Positions 32,425-45,007 are shown, counted from the stretch's first letter. The stretch is DNA of 64,000 nt from Antedon mediterranea (GCF_964355755.1 NC_092674.1:5151001-5215000); one strand, 5' to 3'. Notes: generated by a model from the sequence alone, not told the origin. Made by a program: numbers and translations.

Positions 32425-35400
32425 ATGGCTGCGCCCTATCCGCTACTTGCGTGTGAGTTTAAGCAAACATATTGCTTAAAACTTGTATTTTATGATAACT
32501 TTTGTAGAACTATTGTTTGCATAAATTGTAGAGTTATAAATTATTGATTAAAGATGCTACATTTGTACCTTTTAAAGATAGAATATAAGGCTAGGCCTGC
32601 CGACAAAGCAAGGTCCTTTTTTTCGTGGTCATCGTCGTGATGGGCACTGAGTTGAGTAGGTGTGAGGCACCTGCATTCTCACCAGGACCAGGACGTAGGG
32701 CCTAGACCAAAAGGAGGTCCAAGCAACATTATAGTTGTTTTAAGTAAACATTAATTACTCGTTTTCCTTGAATTAAAAAAGTACTCACATTATATTTTTA
32801 TAATTGTTGTCTTTTTCTAATAAAATAAAATGTTTGGATTTATTTTTTGGTGAAGTTAACTCCTATCCTATTAAATTAAAGATGTATTGTCCCTTTTTTG
32901 ACTAAATATGTATATTAATGAAAATATTATTTGTTTTTATTTTTTTTGGTAGAAGTGATTAACTTGATTAAAACTACAAAATGCCTATTCAAAAATAATA
33001 ATAATAGGATTTTATTATTCTTCATTTTTCATGACACAATACATCTTCAATTATTTATTGATTAATAATGCACTTGTCAATTGTATGACCCACTATACGA
33101 CCCCCGGGAGAAGTGCGTCATGGGTGCGTCATTTACAAATAATTACTGACGCAGGGGTCAAAAAACCTAGATGGTACGTCACATCAATGAACAAGGTGTG
33201 TCAATGTCCGTCACTTTATCACCCACCACATCATAAACAACATGGTCACAGTGCGTCAAAATGGGTGCGTCATGGTCACCTAAAGGTAAGTCACCTTTTT
33301 GACGCACGGGTGCGTCATGGTATTCAAAAGTATGACGCACATCGGACAAATGACGCACCTCTCCCGGGGGTCGTATAGGGGGTCATACAATTGACAAGTG
33401 CATAATGCCAACTTACTATCTAACATGTTGTTTTTTTAAAGTAAGAGGAACACAAGGTGTCCGCTTGTGTCGACCAAGTGCTCCCCGAGATGAAGAAGAA
33501 GATGCAAGAGGAATTTTTATCCCTAAAAGGTTCAAGTAGCCATTTTTTTACCAGTTTTTGATTTGTGTGAACTGCATTTATTATTTTTTATACATTTCAA
33601 GTTTACCTCAAGATTTTAGGTGCGTGATGTGAGAGCTAAAGTAAACATGAGTAAAAAAGCATCATGTGTAAAACTTGAAATGCTATTCAATGTTATATAT
33701 GAAAATGGTTTCAAAAATGTTTATCATAACTTTATTTTTTACAATGATCAACACTTATGCTCAGTATTATCAATTATAGATTTCTCATTTTCATAAATTC
33801 TAGACTGAATGTTATTATTGGAAATAAAATGAATATTTTATTAATAATTCATTAATACAATTTTGTGTTTTCATCAGTTCTCAAGGACTTTACAAAGTGT
33901 TTATATTTAGTGAAGATGGAAGTCTGTTTTCCTGGTGTGATGGAAAAAGGTACAGATTTAAACATGTATTTAATTTATATATTGTTTGAAGGTTTGCATG
34001 GCAAAATAAAATGTTGACATCAAGTTTGCGGTACACCACATTTATTTAGTTCTGAAAAGAACTGTTGAGTTTCTCGACATTTCAATCAATATGCTTTGAT
34101 CGTCCTCTGGATTGAGAATGCAGAATGTTCAGGCAACTGGAAATATAAGTGAAATAGGTTTCCAGTAAAATACTGAACCTTCTGCATTATCACTCCTGAG
34201 GACGATATAGATAGATATATATTGATAGAAATGTTGAGAAACTCAACATTTCTTTTGAGAACTAAATATAAACTTGTATCAACATGTATAATTTAAAAAT
34301 GAATGAATTACAAAGTAAAGCAAAGGTCAAGTTCAATATTGAATATCGAAACGTGGCAGGCTGAAGGCGCTTGACCTTTGACAAGATCGCCTAAATTTTT
34401 AATATATTAACTTTACAATACTTAGTGTTGTATATTCTGGTACAGCCGCTCCATAATCTCTTTGCTTTTCTTCCTTATATCTATATTTTTTAATTTATAC
34501 TAACAAATATCTTTTTTATTAATATAATAATAATAATATATCAAAAATTTATTAAATAATATTCATCGCATAATATGCAATCTACGATAATTTGATTAAT
34601 TGATATAACAAATTTATTAAATACATAACATCATTTGAATAAAAAGAACAAATCACATATCTACACATAATCATAACATCGTATACTCTATCTCTAACAA
34701 TTTTTTCAATCTTCTATCGACTAAAGCCGAAGTATAGTCGTTATCTCGGGACCGTTCTATGGCCACCACCAGGTAGGCTTACTTCATTAAGGCTTCTATG
34801 AATGGATGTACTGGTTGGGAGCAGGAACGCTAGTAGACCAAACTCAGTACCGTTTTGATTACGATCAATCGGGAAATTACCTCATGACGATACAAAAGTT
34901 ATTTTTTCTAATTATATAACAAATATAACATTACATATAATATTCATTTTACCAAATATATCTCCTATTATAGTGTTTTTGTACGACATACCGTATCAGG
35001 CAAAGATGTTCTAAGTTTACCTAGGCCTAAAACTTCAGCTCTAAGTTTTTCACCAAAGGGGTCTTATCTTGCCACTTGGGAAACGTATGCAGGTAAGACT
35101 GTAATGCATTGTCTACACTTTCAAAAAAAATGTGATGTGGCCATGTATGGACATGATGATGTCATATCAATACCCTATTTAGGCATATCACTACCATATT
35201 TTAGCACACTCTTTTTGTCAAACTAGTTGGATAGAGCTTTAGACATCATTACATTTTGTACTTTTACTGTAACCTTTGCAATTATCCACATGATTTTATG
35301 AAAGTTTCATATCAAAGTTTCTTTCAATTTCAGTCACAAAAGATATTCCTGCTGGCACGCCTAACTTCCATATTTGGAATATAAAAACAGGGGAATTAAT

Positions 35401-38400
35401 GACATCTTACGTTCACAAGAAACTTAGTAATTGGTAAGGCTTTAATTTGATAAAAATTGAGATGCTCAATTGGCTTGACCAGATCTCTGCCCTTGACTCT
35501 CCCTGATACAGTGGTGTAACGGCTATGAGCGCTCACTGGCTAAACACCTGAGCAGTGACCAGAAGAAAAAAGAGGCATTAAAATATGTCGAAAAAGGCTA
35601 AAAACATTCGAGGCCTTCAGCGTTGGAGGGCCAGTTAGAGTTCCTAAATCAGGGCCTCAAACCTCTGCTTTACAACACTGCCATACTAATATTGTTATAA
35701 ATTATGAAATGAAAATGTTCAGTAGCATCACTTTTAACCATCACTTTCTTTTTACTTATTGAACTTGTTACTGTATATAGGATGCCACAATGGAGTGGAG
35801 ATGAGAGTATATGTAGCAGAGATGTCAACAACGAGATTATGTTCTATGAAATACCCAATTTCAGTAAGATAATATTTATACAATTCAAATTTGTTTTGAT
35901 ATAATTCCCCCATAACATATTGTAATTTTATTGTAAAAAAATGCAGCAGTTCAGCTTTTGACTGCAAATGTATTGTTCTTGTCATAATAAAGATACCACG
36001 ATCTAGGAGTGTTCTGGGTATTATATATAATAGACCTCAGATTTAGATTCATAGAAGCCCTTTATCATTTTTTAAACAAGGAGTTGGTGGGGAGAAGGCA
36101 CCAGCCTGACCCAAGCTCTTTACCCACCTATGATTTTATTTATTTATCACAGTAACAATTTCCGTTATGACAACAACATTTCTTTATAATTCTGTAGAGC
36201 AAGCAGCTAATAGACTGCATCTTGAAAAAGTATCAAATTGTTTTATATCACCTGGTGAAAGTCCATTCAAGATAGCAGCTTATGTTCCAGGTAGCAAAGT
36301 AAGCACAATACCCACTTTTAGGCTGGCAAGCTAAAATCGAACCAATCTTCATGACCACCTGGGTAGAGCTGCTTGCCATATTCCTTTTTGTACATAAGTT
36401 AGGGACCCCTCATGGCTAACATATATACAATATTTATTAGTCATATCCATAAGGTGTGACGTAAGAATTGATCCACAATTGCAATTGAACTAAAATTCAC
36501 TAATGCAAACGCTTTCCGTTGAGTCGTCTGTGTACTCGAATGGATTAGACTATCGACTTTGCATTTCGTTGTATGGGGTTAGAACAACTTTAACAACTTT
36601 TTACTTTAAAGCGAGAGAGAGATTGTTTAGAGGGTTAGGTTAAGTTATATTTAGGAAGTAGTTCGGCTATCTTTCATAGTAAGTCCCCAACTTATGTATG
36701 GAAAAAAAATCGCAAGCTGCTTTATTTTAACTGTGTATTTTATTTTTTAGGGTGGGCCATCATTTGTAAGGATGTTTAAGTATCCAAACCTCAATACAGT
36801 CGGAGCAGCGATTGCAAACAAGAGTTTCTTTAAGGCAGATAAAGCAGATGTTTTATGGAATAAAAAAGGTAGCCATATTGATCTATAAAAATGACTTACT
36901 TTCTCAAGTTCTTTTAGGGGTGTAGCTTCAAGAAGCATGAGCGGATGCCAAGTTAAAACTGGGTCTGTGGGTAGAACAAGTCTTCTCGGATAAGAACTAT
37001 AAACTGTAGGTTCAGTGTACACATCTAGCTCATGTGCACTTTAAAGAACCTAATGCATCTTTCGATACGAGTAAGGGGTTACCCCGGTGTAATAGTTCAC
37101 ACAGCCACTGTCACACACAGCCACTACTTAAAAGTAGGTCTTCTAGTAGGCCTCCTGGTTTCATAACAGTCAGTTTGTTGATCTTCTTCTTCTTCTTCTT
37201 CGTATTAGGAGCCAACTTCATATGTGAAGACTCTGCTCCTCCAACTCTGTTTTGCTAGCTCTACTGCATTTGGTTGTGTATTATTGTTCTATTTAGTTAT
37301 TCTTTTACAGAGAGAAACTGACTGCCTTATTTATTTATAATTATTATTATTAATTATTATTATTATTATTGTTATTATTATTATTATTTTTTTTATTTAT
37401 TTTTTTTTTTCCCTTTCTTTTTTTCCCCTTACTTCTCCTTTCACTTTTCTTTCTCTCTTTTCTTCCCTTTCCCTTATCTCTTTTTTAAAGTTTTACTTAT
37501 ATAAATATATATACATGTTTAGTATGAATATATATAATTATTTGATCTATCCTATCTATTATATAATTGTATTGTATTCAGACACCTTGTAAAGATTAAA
37601 AAAAAGAGTAAACTGTACCCAACATTAAACACTATGGAAGTCTACCGTCCGTGCCAACCGCTATCACTTTCCTGGGCCGCTACCTAGGAGGCAGAATAAA
37701 GTAGCTGGATACCCATTTACCCCGCCTCAGCCATCCAGTTGCCCAGCGAGCTGTCACCAAGACAGAGACCCCCAGAGAGTAAGTTGTGACAAGGGGTACC
37801 CTATTTAATTAAGTTTGGACAATATGGGTTTTGAATTCCAGAATAGAAGTACAATTTACAACCTTATCTGGTAGATGATTCCAGTCGATGGCAGTGCGTG
37901 GAAAGAATGAATACCTAAAGTAATCAACTGTTGAGTGAGGAATATGGTATGATTGACTGTTCTCTCTCCGACTGGGTCTACAGGTGTTTTTCATGACCAG
38001 TTTCATATCGGCTGCTACATTGCAGTAGTGTATCTTATGGAACATTAACAGTCGAGCTATCCTCCTCCTCTCTTCCAAGGTTTCCCAACCAAGGACCTTC
38101 ATCATTTCAAGTTTACCAATTAAATTGGAATTATATGGGTCCCAGACGGTGTTAGAATACTCTAATAGAGGGCGTACACAACATTTATATGCAAGGCCTT
38201 TTATCTGTTTGTTCCTGACACACAAGTTTCTTCGCAAAAAGTTGAGTGCATTATCTGCCTTGGAAGTTATGGCATCCACATGGGAGTTCCACTTCATATC
38301 TTGGGAGATGTTGACGCCAAGGTATTTAGCAACATCAACACTCTTTATTTCGCTTCCACATAGGGTGTATTTCTGCTTTACTTTCTTCTTCTTCTTTCTT

Positions 38401-41400
38401 GTTATTGTGAGAAGCTCACTCTTTTCTGGGTGGAACTGCATTTGCCATGTCCTACCCCATTCTTCAAGTTTGTGGAGATCAGACTGCAGGAGACCGCTAT
38501 CAGTATTACTTGTAATGGTGGTATATATCATGGTGTCATCAGCAAATAACCGGATAGTAGAGTTGAGACCATAGCTTATGTCATTGATATAAAAAAGGAT
38601 TGTTGAACTTACGGCGATGAAGATGAAGTGGATCACTAAATATATAGGCTTATTTGAGTATGTTTTACAGTAGGTAAATGAATCTTAATCTTTGTGATTC
38701 CCAGGTTCCGCTGTTTTAATTATTACATCGACAGAGGTTGATAAGACTGGTGCATCTTACTACGGTGAACAAGGCCTACATTATCTTGCTGCAGATGGTG
38801 GAAGCAGCGGGGTTGCTCTTGGTAGGTTGAAATGTCCAATTATCCCAAGTATTGTAATCGAATTACATATCAAAGTGTCAAAATATCTTTTTCACCAGAC
38901 AAAATGTCTCAATTCAGTGGCGGAATTTGGAAATAGTGGGGCCCATACCCTAAAAGTAGTGAAATGAAGTTCTGAACTTAATTTGATGTCCTATCTTTTG
39001 CATTACAATTTGTGAAATTTAGAAGGGGCCCGGGCCATTGAAATGGATGTCCCAATGAAGAAAACATCATCGATTTTTTAAAATTATTAAAATAATTTAT
39101 ATTTTGGATTTTCGTTTTGTATTTCCAGGTAAAAAGGGACCAATTTACAGTGTTGATTGGAATAACAATTCTACAGAATTCTGTGCTGTCTATGGATGTA
39201 TCCTTTTTTGACCGATATAAGATTTAATTTACATTATTTGATAGATTAGAATTACCGTAGTTTTCTTAACAAGATCATTAGTCATGCCTGCCAAAGCGAC
39301 GTTATTCAACCTCAAGTGTGAACCAATCTTTGACTTTGGAACAGGACCACGCAATTCAGTATTCTTCAATCCTCAGGGAACTAATATCCTTTTTGTATTG
39401 TCTTCCCTTTTAAAGTTTGATGTTTAAGGAGGCACAGACCAGTGAACGTATCACCAATCACACTTAGGTTAAGGGAAACACTTACCCTTAAAATTAAGAA
39501 AAATCTCCTATCTAAGTGAATACAATTTAAGGGTTTATTTATTGAGTTAAGTGAAATACTTAATATTTAAGGGAAATATCTCACTTTGATTGGTGAATAT
39601 GGCCACTAGCATTCAGAAGATTTATTATTGTGTACACTTACGATATCTTATCTAACTTAAATCCATGTGGTTAAATGTACTTTATACTCTTATTGGTGTC
39701 CCATTCTACAGGCCATTAATTTTGGCCATATACTAACATTAATACTGTATGTATTGAAGATTAAAAAATGTTATTGCCTTAACTTACCATCACTTCTATG
39801 CATTGCTGGCTTTGGCAACCTTCGTGGTGATATGGTAAATATACTTCCAGATTTTGAAAATGTTCTGAAGAAAAAAATAATAATAATAATATTGATTAGA
39901 ATTGTTTAATTTCATTTAAAATAATCAACCTAATTTTGTTTTATTTTAAAGGAATTTTGGGATCGAAAGCAATTGAAATTAATATCGAAACCTCAGGCAT
40001 CAGATTCTACTTTCTTCCAATGGTGTCCAGATGGAGAGCATGTGGTGACCGCGACTTGTTCACCTCGTCTACGACAAGACAATGGGTGAGATTTTCAGAC
40101 ACAGTATTAATGTTAGAATATGGAAAACAAATAATGGCTTGTAAAAAGACTCTAGCATGGGACACCAAGACAATGTTTGAGTATTTCTAGATGGTACTAT
40201 ACAGATAATGTGGCTTGGTGGTTATGATGCTTGTCTACCAATCCAAGGGTCCTGGGTTCAAGTCCTGTCTCCACTCCACTGCCAAAGACTTGTATTAAGA
40301 CTTTGTTTATGTAGAGCATCTTATGTATATGTTTGTGTTGTGAACAGGATTGCCACCTTTAAGAATTCATGTATGCTTAGCCTTTTGCGATTTGCCCAAA
40401 TATATGATTTTCAAAATGTTTAAATGTGGAGACACAGTACAGAGAATCAGGTGATTAATTTATATATGAATGTATGGGTTTCCAGGTCATGTGACTACCT
40501 CATTGATTTAACAATCGTTTTTATATTGCAGATTTAAAATTTGGCATTACAACGGCGAACTACGAAACACGTTTCAGTATAGTGCTGGTGATGAATTATG
40601 GGAAGTTGGTTGGCAGCCGTTCCCATTGGGTGTTTTCGTTGCTAAGCCAATTGTAAAACCTACTGTATCAGTTGCACAAGCTGAGGCAGCAAAACCTGGA
40701 GTGTATCGACCACCCGGTGCTAGGGGTAAACCCCCACCCAAGAAAATTGTAAGTTGGCGGTTTGATATTTTTATATTTTAAAGATATAGCAGACCTCCCA
40801 GGAATCGTAGTTTGGTGTAGTTTTTCAATTGTTATTGGACTCTTGTTGTTTGGTCATTCTTTCAAAAATTCTCTCGATATTTAACTTTTCTAAGTTGAGA
40901 CCTCTAATGTAGTATTAAGAATTTATGTATTGAAATGTTGAATCAATTTTAAAGATGTGTTGTCCCCAAAAATCATGAAAAGTAAAGATTTATAAGGTCA
41001 GACTTTTAATAGCCCATTTTGCAGTTATTCACTTCCATAGAAAAAAAACAGAAACAAAATAATGATTTCATTTATAAAAAGACAAATAAACAGTTAGATT
41101 TAAATAAGTAAATAATTTGTTTTCCAATTCAATTCTGGTCAAAGTCAATAACTATTATGTGACATTAAAATGGCATATTCAACAAAAAAAATTAAAACTT
41201 TTTTTTTAGTCCGAGTTAGAGCCTGCTGAAAATATGAAGAAAATTGCTGTAGAGGGTGTGTATGTTTTCGATTATTAGTAAACATTTTATTGTACATTAT
41301 AATATATCTTTGCTATTAAACATTCTTGATATTTTCATTCAGAATTTTACACAAATTATAATTTTATTTTTAGAATCTAATTTATCGAAGTCAGCTTTGA

Positions 41401-44400
41401 AAAATAAAAGAAAAAGAGAAGCCAAAGCAAAGGCTAAAGATCAACAAGCACATGACGGTACTTTAGTAAGTTTTAAGTTTATTATATTATAATGGCTCTT
41501 AAACCTTGTAATGGATTCAAATGACACTTTCTGCTACCATATTTAACTCACTATGCACTTTCCTATAAGCATTAATTGTTACAAAGTATTTCAAAAAGTT
41601 CATCAAAGCATGCTAGCTTTTATTTGTTATTAACTCATTTTAGATGTCACGGTCCAGTGATCAGCGTGATGCAATAGCTATGACGAATTATATTGTGGGA
41701 GGAGCTACAACTCGACAGCAGCCAGTCAGTGAAGGCAATGCAGATGACGACAAGAAGATTAAAGCATTGAAGAAGGTAATGTTATTAAAAAATTTAAATA
41801 AATATTAAAAATGAATTTGATTCGATATTCAACATTCTTCCATACACTTATGCATGTGCATGTTCGTGTAAGCTCAGCGGTTTTGAAGTCAAATGTCAAA
41901 TAAGACCATTTTAATGCATGTCAAGACGTTTTAGTTGTTGAATTTAATGCTTACATGAAAGGGGCATAGCATACAAGATGGAAGAATAGAAATGTTCAGA
42001 TTAAATACAGCGATTTTTAAAAACAGACAAAAACAAAGCAATAAAGGTATTCTTAAATCTTGCACAAGAAAAGAACACATCTGTATCAATTGTATTTACA
42101 AAACATACAATTGTGTTCATATGGTCCCTATGTAGGCCTAGATTAAAAAATCCCAAAATTATATTTAAGTGAAAATGTAGTGGAAAAAATCCATACTACA
42201 TACACTGCCATACATTCTTCAGGTAGTTCTATATGGCCTCTAAGTCCCCTTTATAATCTAGCTAGGCCCCACTATACAGATCAATTTGATAGGCCTAGTA
42301 GTAGTATATGTCCTCCAAGTCCCCTTTATAATCTAGCTAGGCCCCCACTATACAAATCAATTTGATATGCCTAGTAGGCCTAGCTTTTAAACTTACCTTC
42401 TTTACCCAGTTTGATAGTAATTTTGGTGTATGATTGTATTCTTTATACTTTTACTTCTGTTGTCTGTTCACATGATGTCCTAATAGCCATTATTTTACTC
42501 AAATAATCAATTAGTGCATCATCTTAGTTCACCTGTCAAACTCACACTCACATGTTTATTTTGACTTCATTGTCTGCTAAAATCTCTCTTCTCTGATTTG
42601 TTGAATCTTCAAAACTCAACAGTTATCATACAGACATACATTAATGAAATGTTATATAACTCTGTAAAAAAAATCAGTTCTTCATTGTTTTACTAAATAA
42701 TTTTATCAAAAGTTCATTGATCTAGACTGATTTAACATTAATAGTAATATTTTTTATTTTCTTTAAATTATCTGTGGTTCAAGTAGGCCTGTTTATTTGA
42801 CACATTGCATTAAAGATGTATTGTCCCCCTGAAAAATTAATTCTTAACAATTTTTCTGTGGAATATGCCATTTCAATGTCACCAAATAGTTATCCACTTT
42901 GACCAAAAATTGATCCAAAAAAAAGTATTTACTTAAACAAATTTTGTATATTAATATTTTTGTCCTCAGTGAGGAAATTCGGATTAGGCCCTCCACAGAC
43001 CCACGGCAGCCAGCAGTGCAGCGCCTACCAGATTAGGCAATGAGAGTAAAGCATCTTGCCTAAGGATGCAATTAGTATGGTACAGATAACCTCGAACCCA
43101 TGCCTATCACATGCTAGTCCGATATTACCATTACACCATCACTCTCCAGTATATACAGCACCCGCCACGATTTCTAGACGGTCTCCCATCCAGAACGCAA
43201 CCGGGCCCAACGTTGCTTAACTTCGGTGATCTGACGAGAACCGGTGTTTCAACGCAGTATGACCGTAATGTAATTTAAAGCAAAAAATAGTCAAATTGGC
43301 TGCCAGCCAATGTGTTTTTGGTTGAATTTAACCATTTATTTTGTAATTTTGTAAGTGAAAACTTTTTTTCCAGTTTTTTTTCTACAGGAATGATTAACTT
43401 TATTAAAGCTACTAAATAATGTATTCAAAGGCTCATTTTATTAATTTTTATTTTTCATGTTTTTGGGGGAATACATCTTTAAGTCAAGTCAATGAGTTGG
43501 GCTTGATTCAGTACTAGCCAAAGGAGTTCACTCACTAAGATACTAATCAATTTTGAAGGAGAAAGGGAAAAAGTTTGTTGCCCCCCCCCCCCCCATATTA
43601 CTGTCAATGCTAGTTCAAACATTTCTCATTGTTTTTAGTTAGTAAATCTTGTTATGAGGAAGTATAAGTTTTATTTAAGTGTACACTCAGTTTCAATCAA
43701 ATATATTTTTAATGTGTTTACTTTCAGTTTTATTTTAGCTTTCTTGTTGATATAGTGTCTATTGTTGAACCTTCTGTTTTCTCTATAATATTTAGTAGAA
43801 TACCGTACACAATGAACGTTATGTAAGCCTTCAGGCCCAACACAATTATGCAATAAAGAAATAATTCTATGTTTGTGCAGCTTTACATGCTTTTTTGTTT
43901 TCTTTCTTTTCTTTGTTAGCTTTACTTCACTTAGGAAGGAAGTAAAGAATTTAAAACTAGAAGTCTGCTTTCTATCAATAATATTATTATTACTTGTATT
44001 ACAATACTGATCTCATATGACCCTGCATAAGTACAATATTTGATATTTGAGTGCAATAGGAAGTTGACCTACATTATTCTCTGGCCTTTATAGGATACCT
44101 GGATTTGTTTTTTGCATGAAGGGAGCTTTTGTTAACTTAACTTTAGTTTATACTGTAGTTTCTTTTAATGTAGCTCCACCATTTGTATTTTCAAAACTAG
44201 ATCATTTCAGCTCAAGTATAGGTATAACATGCCATATGTGTCAAAATGTTTTTCTTTTTACAAATAATACCCTTTAACATTGCCTCTAAAATCTCCAGAG
44301 TTTATACACCGGGGCGTCAACACCTGCTAATATAAAAGGGGTCTAAAGTGCCTCAGTGGAGAAGAATGTTGTTGAAAGGGTGTAACATCTAAGTCAACAG

Positions 44401-44708
44401 CGCACTGATCTTCATGAAATAGTGCTATATAAATGTCGCATTACGTAGAGTCTAGAACCCAAATGCGTTTAGTTCAATAATTCACTGAATTCATATCACT
44501 CATATTTGACAATATAATTTATATTAATATATTATAGTAAAAATATTTTTGTTCATTTTACGGTTCTTTTTTCTTCTAGAAATTGAAAGCTATTGAGAAA
44601 CTTAAAGAACAGCAACAGCAAGGAAAGGAACTAGAGAAAAACCAACTAGATAAACTTAAGACAGAAGAAGCTCTTTTAAAGGAAATACGACAGCTTGAGA
44701 TATCCTAG
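32425..44708 (+). CDS. EIF2A: EIF2A, eukaryotic translation initiation factor 2A
   Basis: Eighteen coding exons join in frame to 595 codons (human 585): 32425-32452, 33442-33529, 33878-33949, 34974-35092, 35334-35433, 35781-35863, 36198-36298, 36751-36868, 38705-38821, 39129-39197, 39282-39383, 39794-39834, 39952-40085, 40532-40748, 41210-41255, 41374-41465, 41644-41775 and 44580-44708. eIF2A is a cytosolic WD-repeat protein that delivers initiator tRNA in some non-canonical initiation. Matches include PLLALRGTQG, FSPKGSYLATW, GGPSFVRMFKYPN, TEVDKTGASYYGEQ, FNLKCEP.FDFGTGPRN, AGFGNLRGDMEFWD, WCPDGEHVVTATCSPRLR, LWEVGWQPF and the C-terminal KSALKNKRKREAKAKAK and LKAIEKLKEQ helices. The donor of exon 2 may instead be at 33536 (two extra codons). 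Introns 10 and 11 are U12-type, intron 11 with AT-AC ends. Several introns contain transposons. Confidence 0.95.
32877..33055. mobile_element. MITE copy, TTAAAGATGTATTGTCCCCC family (EIF2A intron 1)
   Basis: AAAGATGTATTGTCCC at the left and GACACAATACATCTT at the right, with AAGTGATTAACTTGATTAAA inside. A shorter version of the copy at 42810. Confidence 0.7.
33069..33402. mobile_element. Palindromic MITE rich in GTGCGTCA words (EIF2A intron 1)
   Basis: Termini GCACTTGTCAATTGTATGAC and GTCATACAATTGACAAGTGC are exact inverses. CGACCCCCGGGAGA is mirrored by TCTCCCGGGGGTCG. The inside carries many direct and inverted TGCGTCA words. The long open frame across it is a by-product. Confidence 0.9.
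34046..34270. mobile_element. Foldback MITE (EIF2A intron 3)
   Basis: TTTAGTTCTGAAAAGAACTG TTGAGTTTCTCGACATTTCA is mirrored by TGTTGAGAAACTCAACATTT CTTTTGAGAACTAAA. Inner words CGTCCTCTGG and CTGAGGACGAT also pair. Confidence 0.85.
35109..35233. mobile_element. MITE, CTGTCTACACTATCAAACT family (EIF2A intron 4)
   Basis: TTGTCTACACTTTCAAA at the left, GATGTGGCCATGTATGGACA inside, CAAACTAGTTGGATAGAGCTTTA at the right; somewhat degenerate. Confidence 0.75.
35509..35680. mobile_element. hAT-like MITE with CAGTGG termini (EIF2A intron 5)
   Basis: CAGTGGTGTAACGGCTATGAGCG at the left and ACAACACTG at the right; inside GGCATTAAAATATGTCG and CGAGGCCTTCAGCGTTGG. The same element is seen, interrupted, at 45008-46569. 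Confidence 0.7.
36381..36711. mobile_element. Mutator-like foldback, small copy (EIF2A intron 7)
   Basis: Left end TTTTTGTACATAAGTTAGGG and right end CCCCAACTTATGTATGGAAA AAAAATCGC match the inverted ends of the 1.15-kb element at 54963. Flanking AGCTGCTT occurs on both sides, suggesting an 8- to 9-bp target duplication. Confidence 0.75.
36895..37320. mobile_element. Repeat fragment in EIF2A intron 8, family unknown
   Basis: Phrases such as GTGCACTTTAAAGAACCTAATG and GGGGTTACCCCGGTGTAATA look like a dispersed repeat tail. It lies between exon 8 and the LINE below. No termini could be defined. Confidence 0.4.
37330..38640 (-). mobile_element. 5'-truncated CR1/L2-like LINE (EIF2A intron 8)
   Basis: A minus-strand open frame from 38636 to 37809 encodes the C-terminal half of a reverse transcriptase: FYINDI, IRLFADDTMIYT (FADD active site), KYLGVNISQDMKWNSHVD, ARLLMFHKIHY, SFFPRTAIDWNHLP. 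The element lacks the endonuclease and the N-terminal RT. 3' sequence runs to an ATT-type microsatellite at 37340-37390. It is antisense to EIF2A. The frame is intact for 275 codons, suggesting a fairly young insertion. Confidence 0.85.
40206..40440 (+). mobile_element. tRNA-derived SINE (EIF2A intron 13)
   Basis: A-box-like TGGCTTGGTGGTTATGATG and B-box GGTTCAAGTCC about 50 bases apart, as in a tRNA gene, but the acceptor stem does not close and a unique body follows. Not a functional tRNA. Confidence 0.6.
40951..41200. mobile_element. Degenerate MITE, TTAAAGATGTATTGTCCCCC family (EIF2A intron 14)
   Basis: TTAAAGATGTGTTGTCCCC at the left, then GCAGTTATTCACTTC and, to the right, AATGGCATATTCAA. 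Diverged from the complete copy at 42810. Confidence 0.5.
42225..42380. repeat. Short direct duplication in EIF2A intron 17
   Basis: AGTCCCCTTTATAATCTAGC TAGGCCC...CACTATACA...TCAATTTGAT...GCCTAGTAG occurs twice, about 75 bp apart. Confidence 0.8.
42810..43482. mobile_element. Complete MITE, TTAAAGATGTATTGTCCCCC family, split by a SINE
   Basis: Termini TTAAAGATGTATTGTCCCCC and GGGGGAATACATCTTTAA are inverse. The element is interrupted by the 5S/tRNA SINE at about 42965-43268. Located in EIF2A intron 17. Confidence 0.82.
42965..43268 (-). mobile_element. Chimeric 5S rRNA / tRNA-headed SINE
   Basis: Read on the minus strand, 43267-43156 is a 5S-rRNA-like segment. Its recognisable words are CCGGTTCTCGTCAGATCACC, GAAGTTAAGCAACGTTGGGC and GGATGGGAGACCG. 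It is followed at 43150-43088 by a tRNA-like segment with GATGGTGTAATGG and GGGTTCGAGGTT boxes, then a ~120-bp body ending near 42965. 5S-tRNA chimeric heads are known for the Deu-SINE group of deuterostomes (for example AmnSINE1). Whether the body holds a Deu domain was not tested. Confidence 0.8.
43581..43594. repeat. Run of 14 C (EIF2A intron 17)
   Basis: Homopolymer C tract; nothing else recognised in the adjacent intron sequence to 44579, which is AT-rich. Confidence 0.8.
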
Positions 44709-45007
44709 GTATATATAGATATGTTTTGTCTGTAGATATCAACATACAAATTGAACAATTACAATTAAATCTAAATATGACTAATGTAAGAGATACAATT
44801 TCTGTTACATATTAGTTTGATGTCATAGGTCAAATGTGTATGACATGTCACACACAACATGTGTGGCGTGCCATACATATTAACTGACAAACTGAAATTA
44901 TAAAAACGGTGATAAACTTGTGAATATTGTGAACACGCACCTTTTTCCGGTTTGATTACATTTATGAGAAAAATTAAACATTTATTTAAGATTAAAACTA
45001 TTATTAG

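Noticed and set aside
33031-33378. 115-codon open frame in EIF2A intron 1
   Set aside because: It spans a palindromic MITE and has no homologue-like motifs.
39384-39410. Ordinary GT donor further right in exon 11 of EIF2A (GTATTG at about 39395)
   Set aside because: No in-frame AG acceptor fits before the conserved AGFGNLRG codons, while the AT-AC U12 pair fits frame, branch site and homology.
43156-43267. 5S rRNA gene
   Set aside because: Diverged, directly fused to a tRNA-like segment and inside a MITE; it is the head of a SINE.
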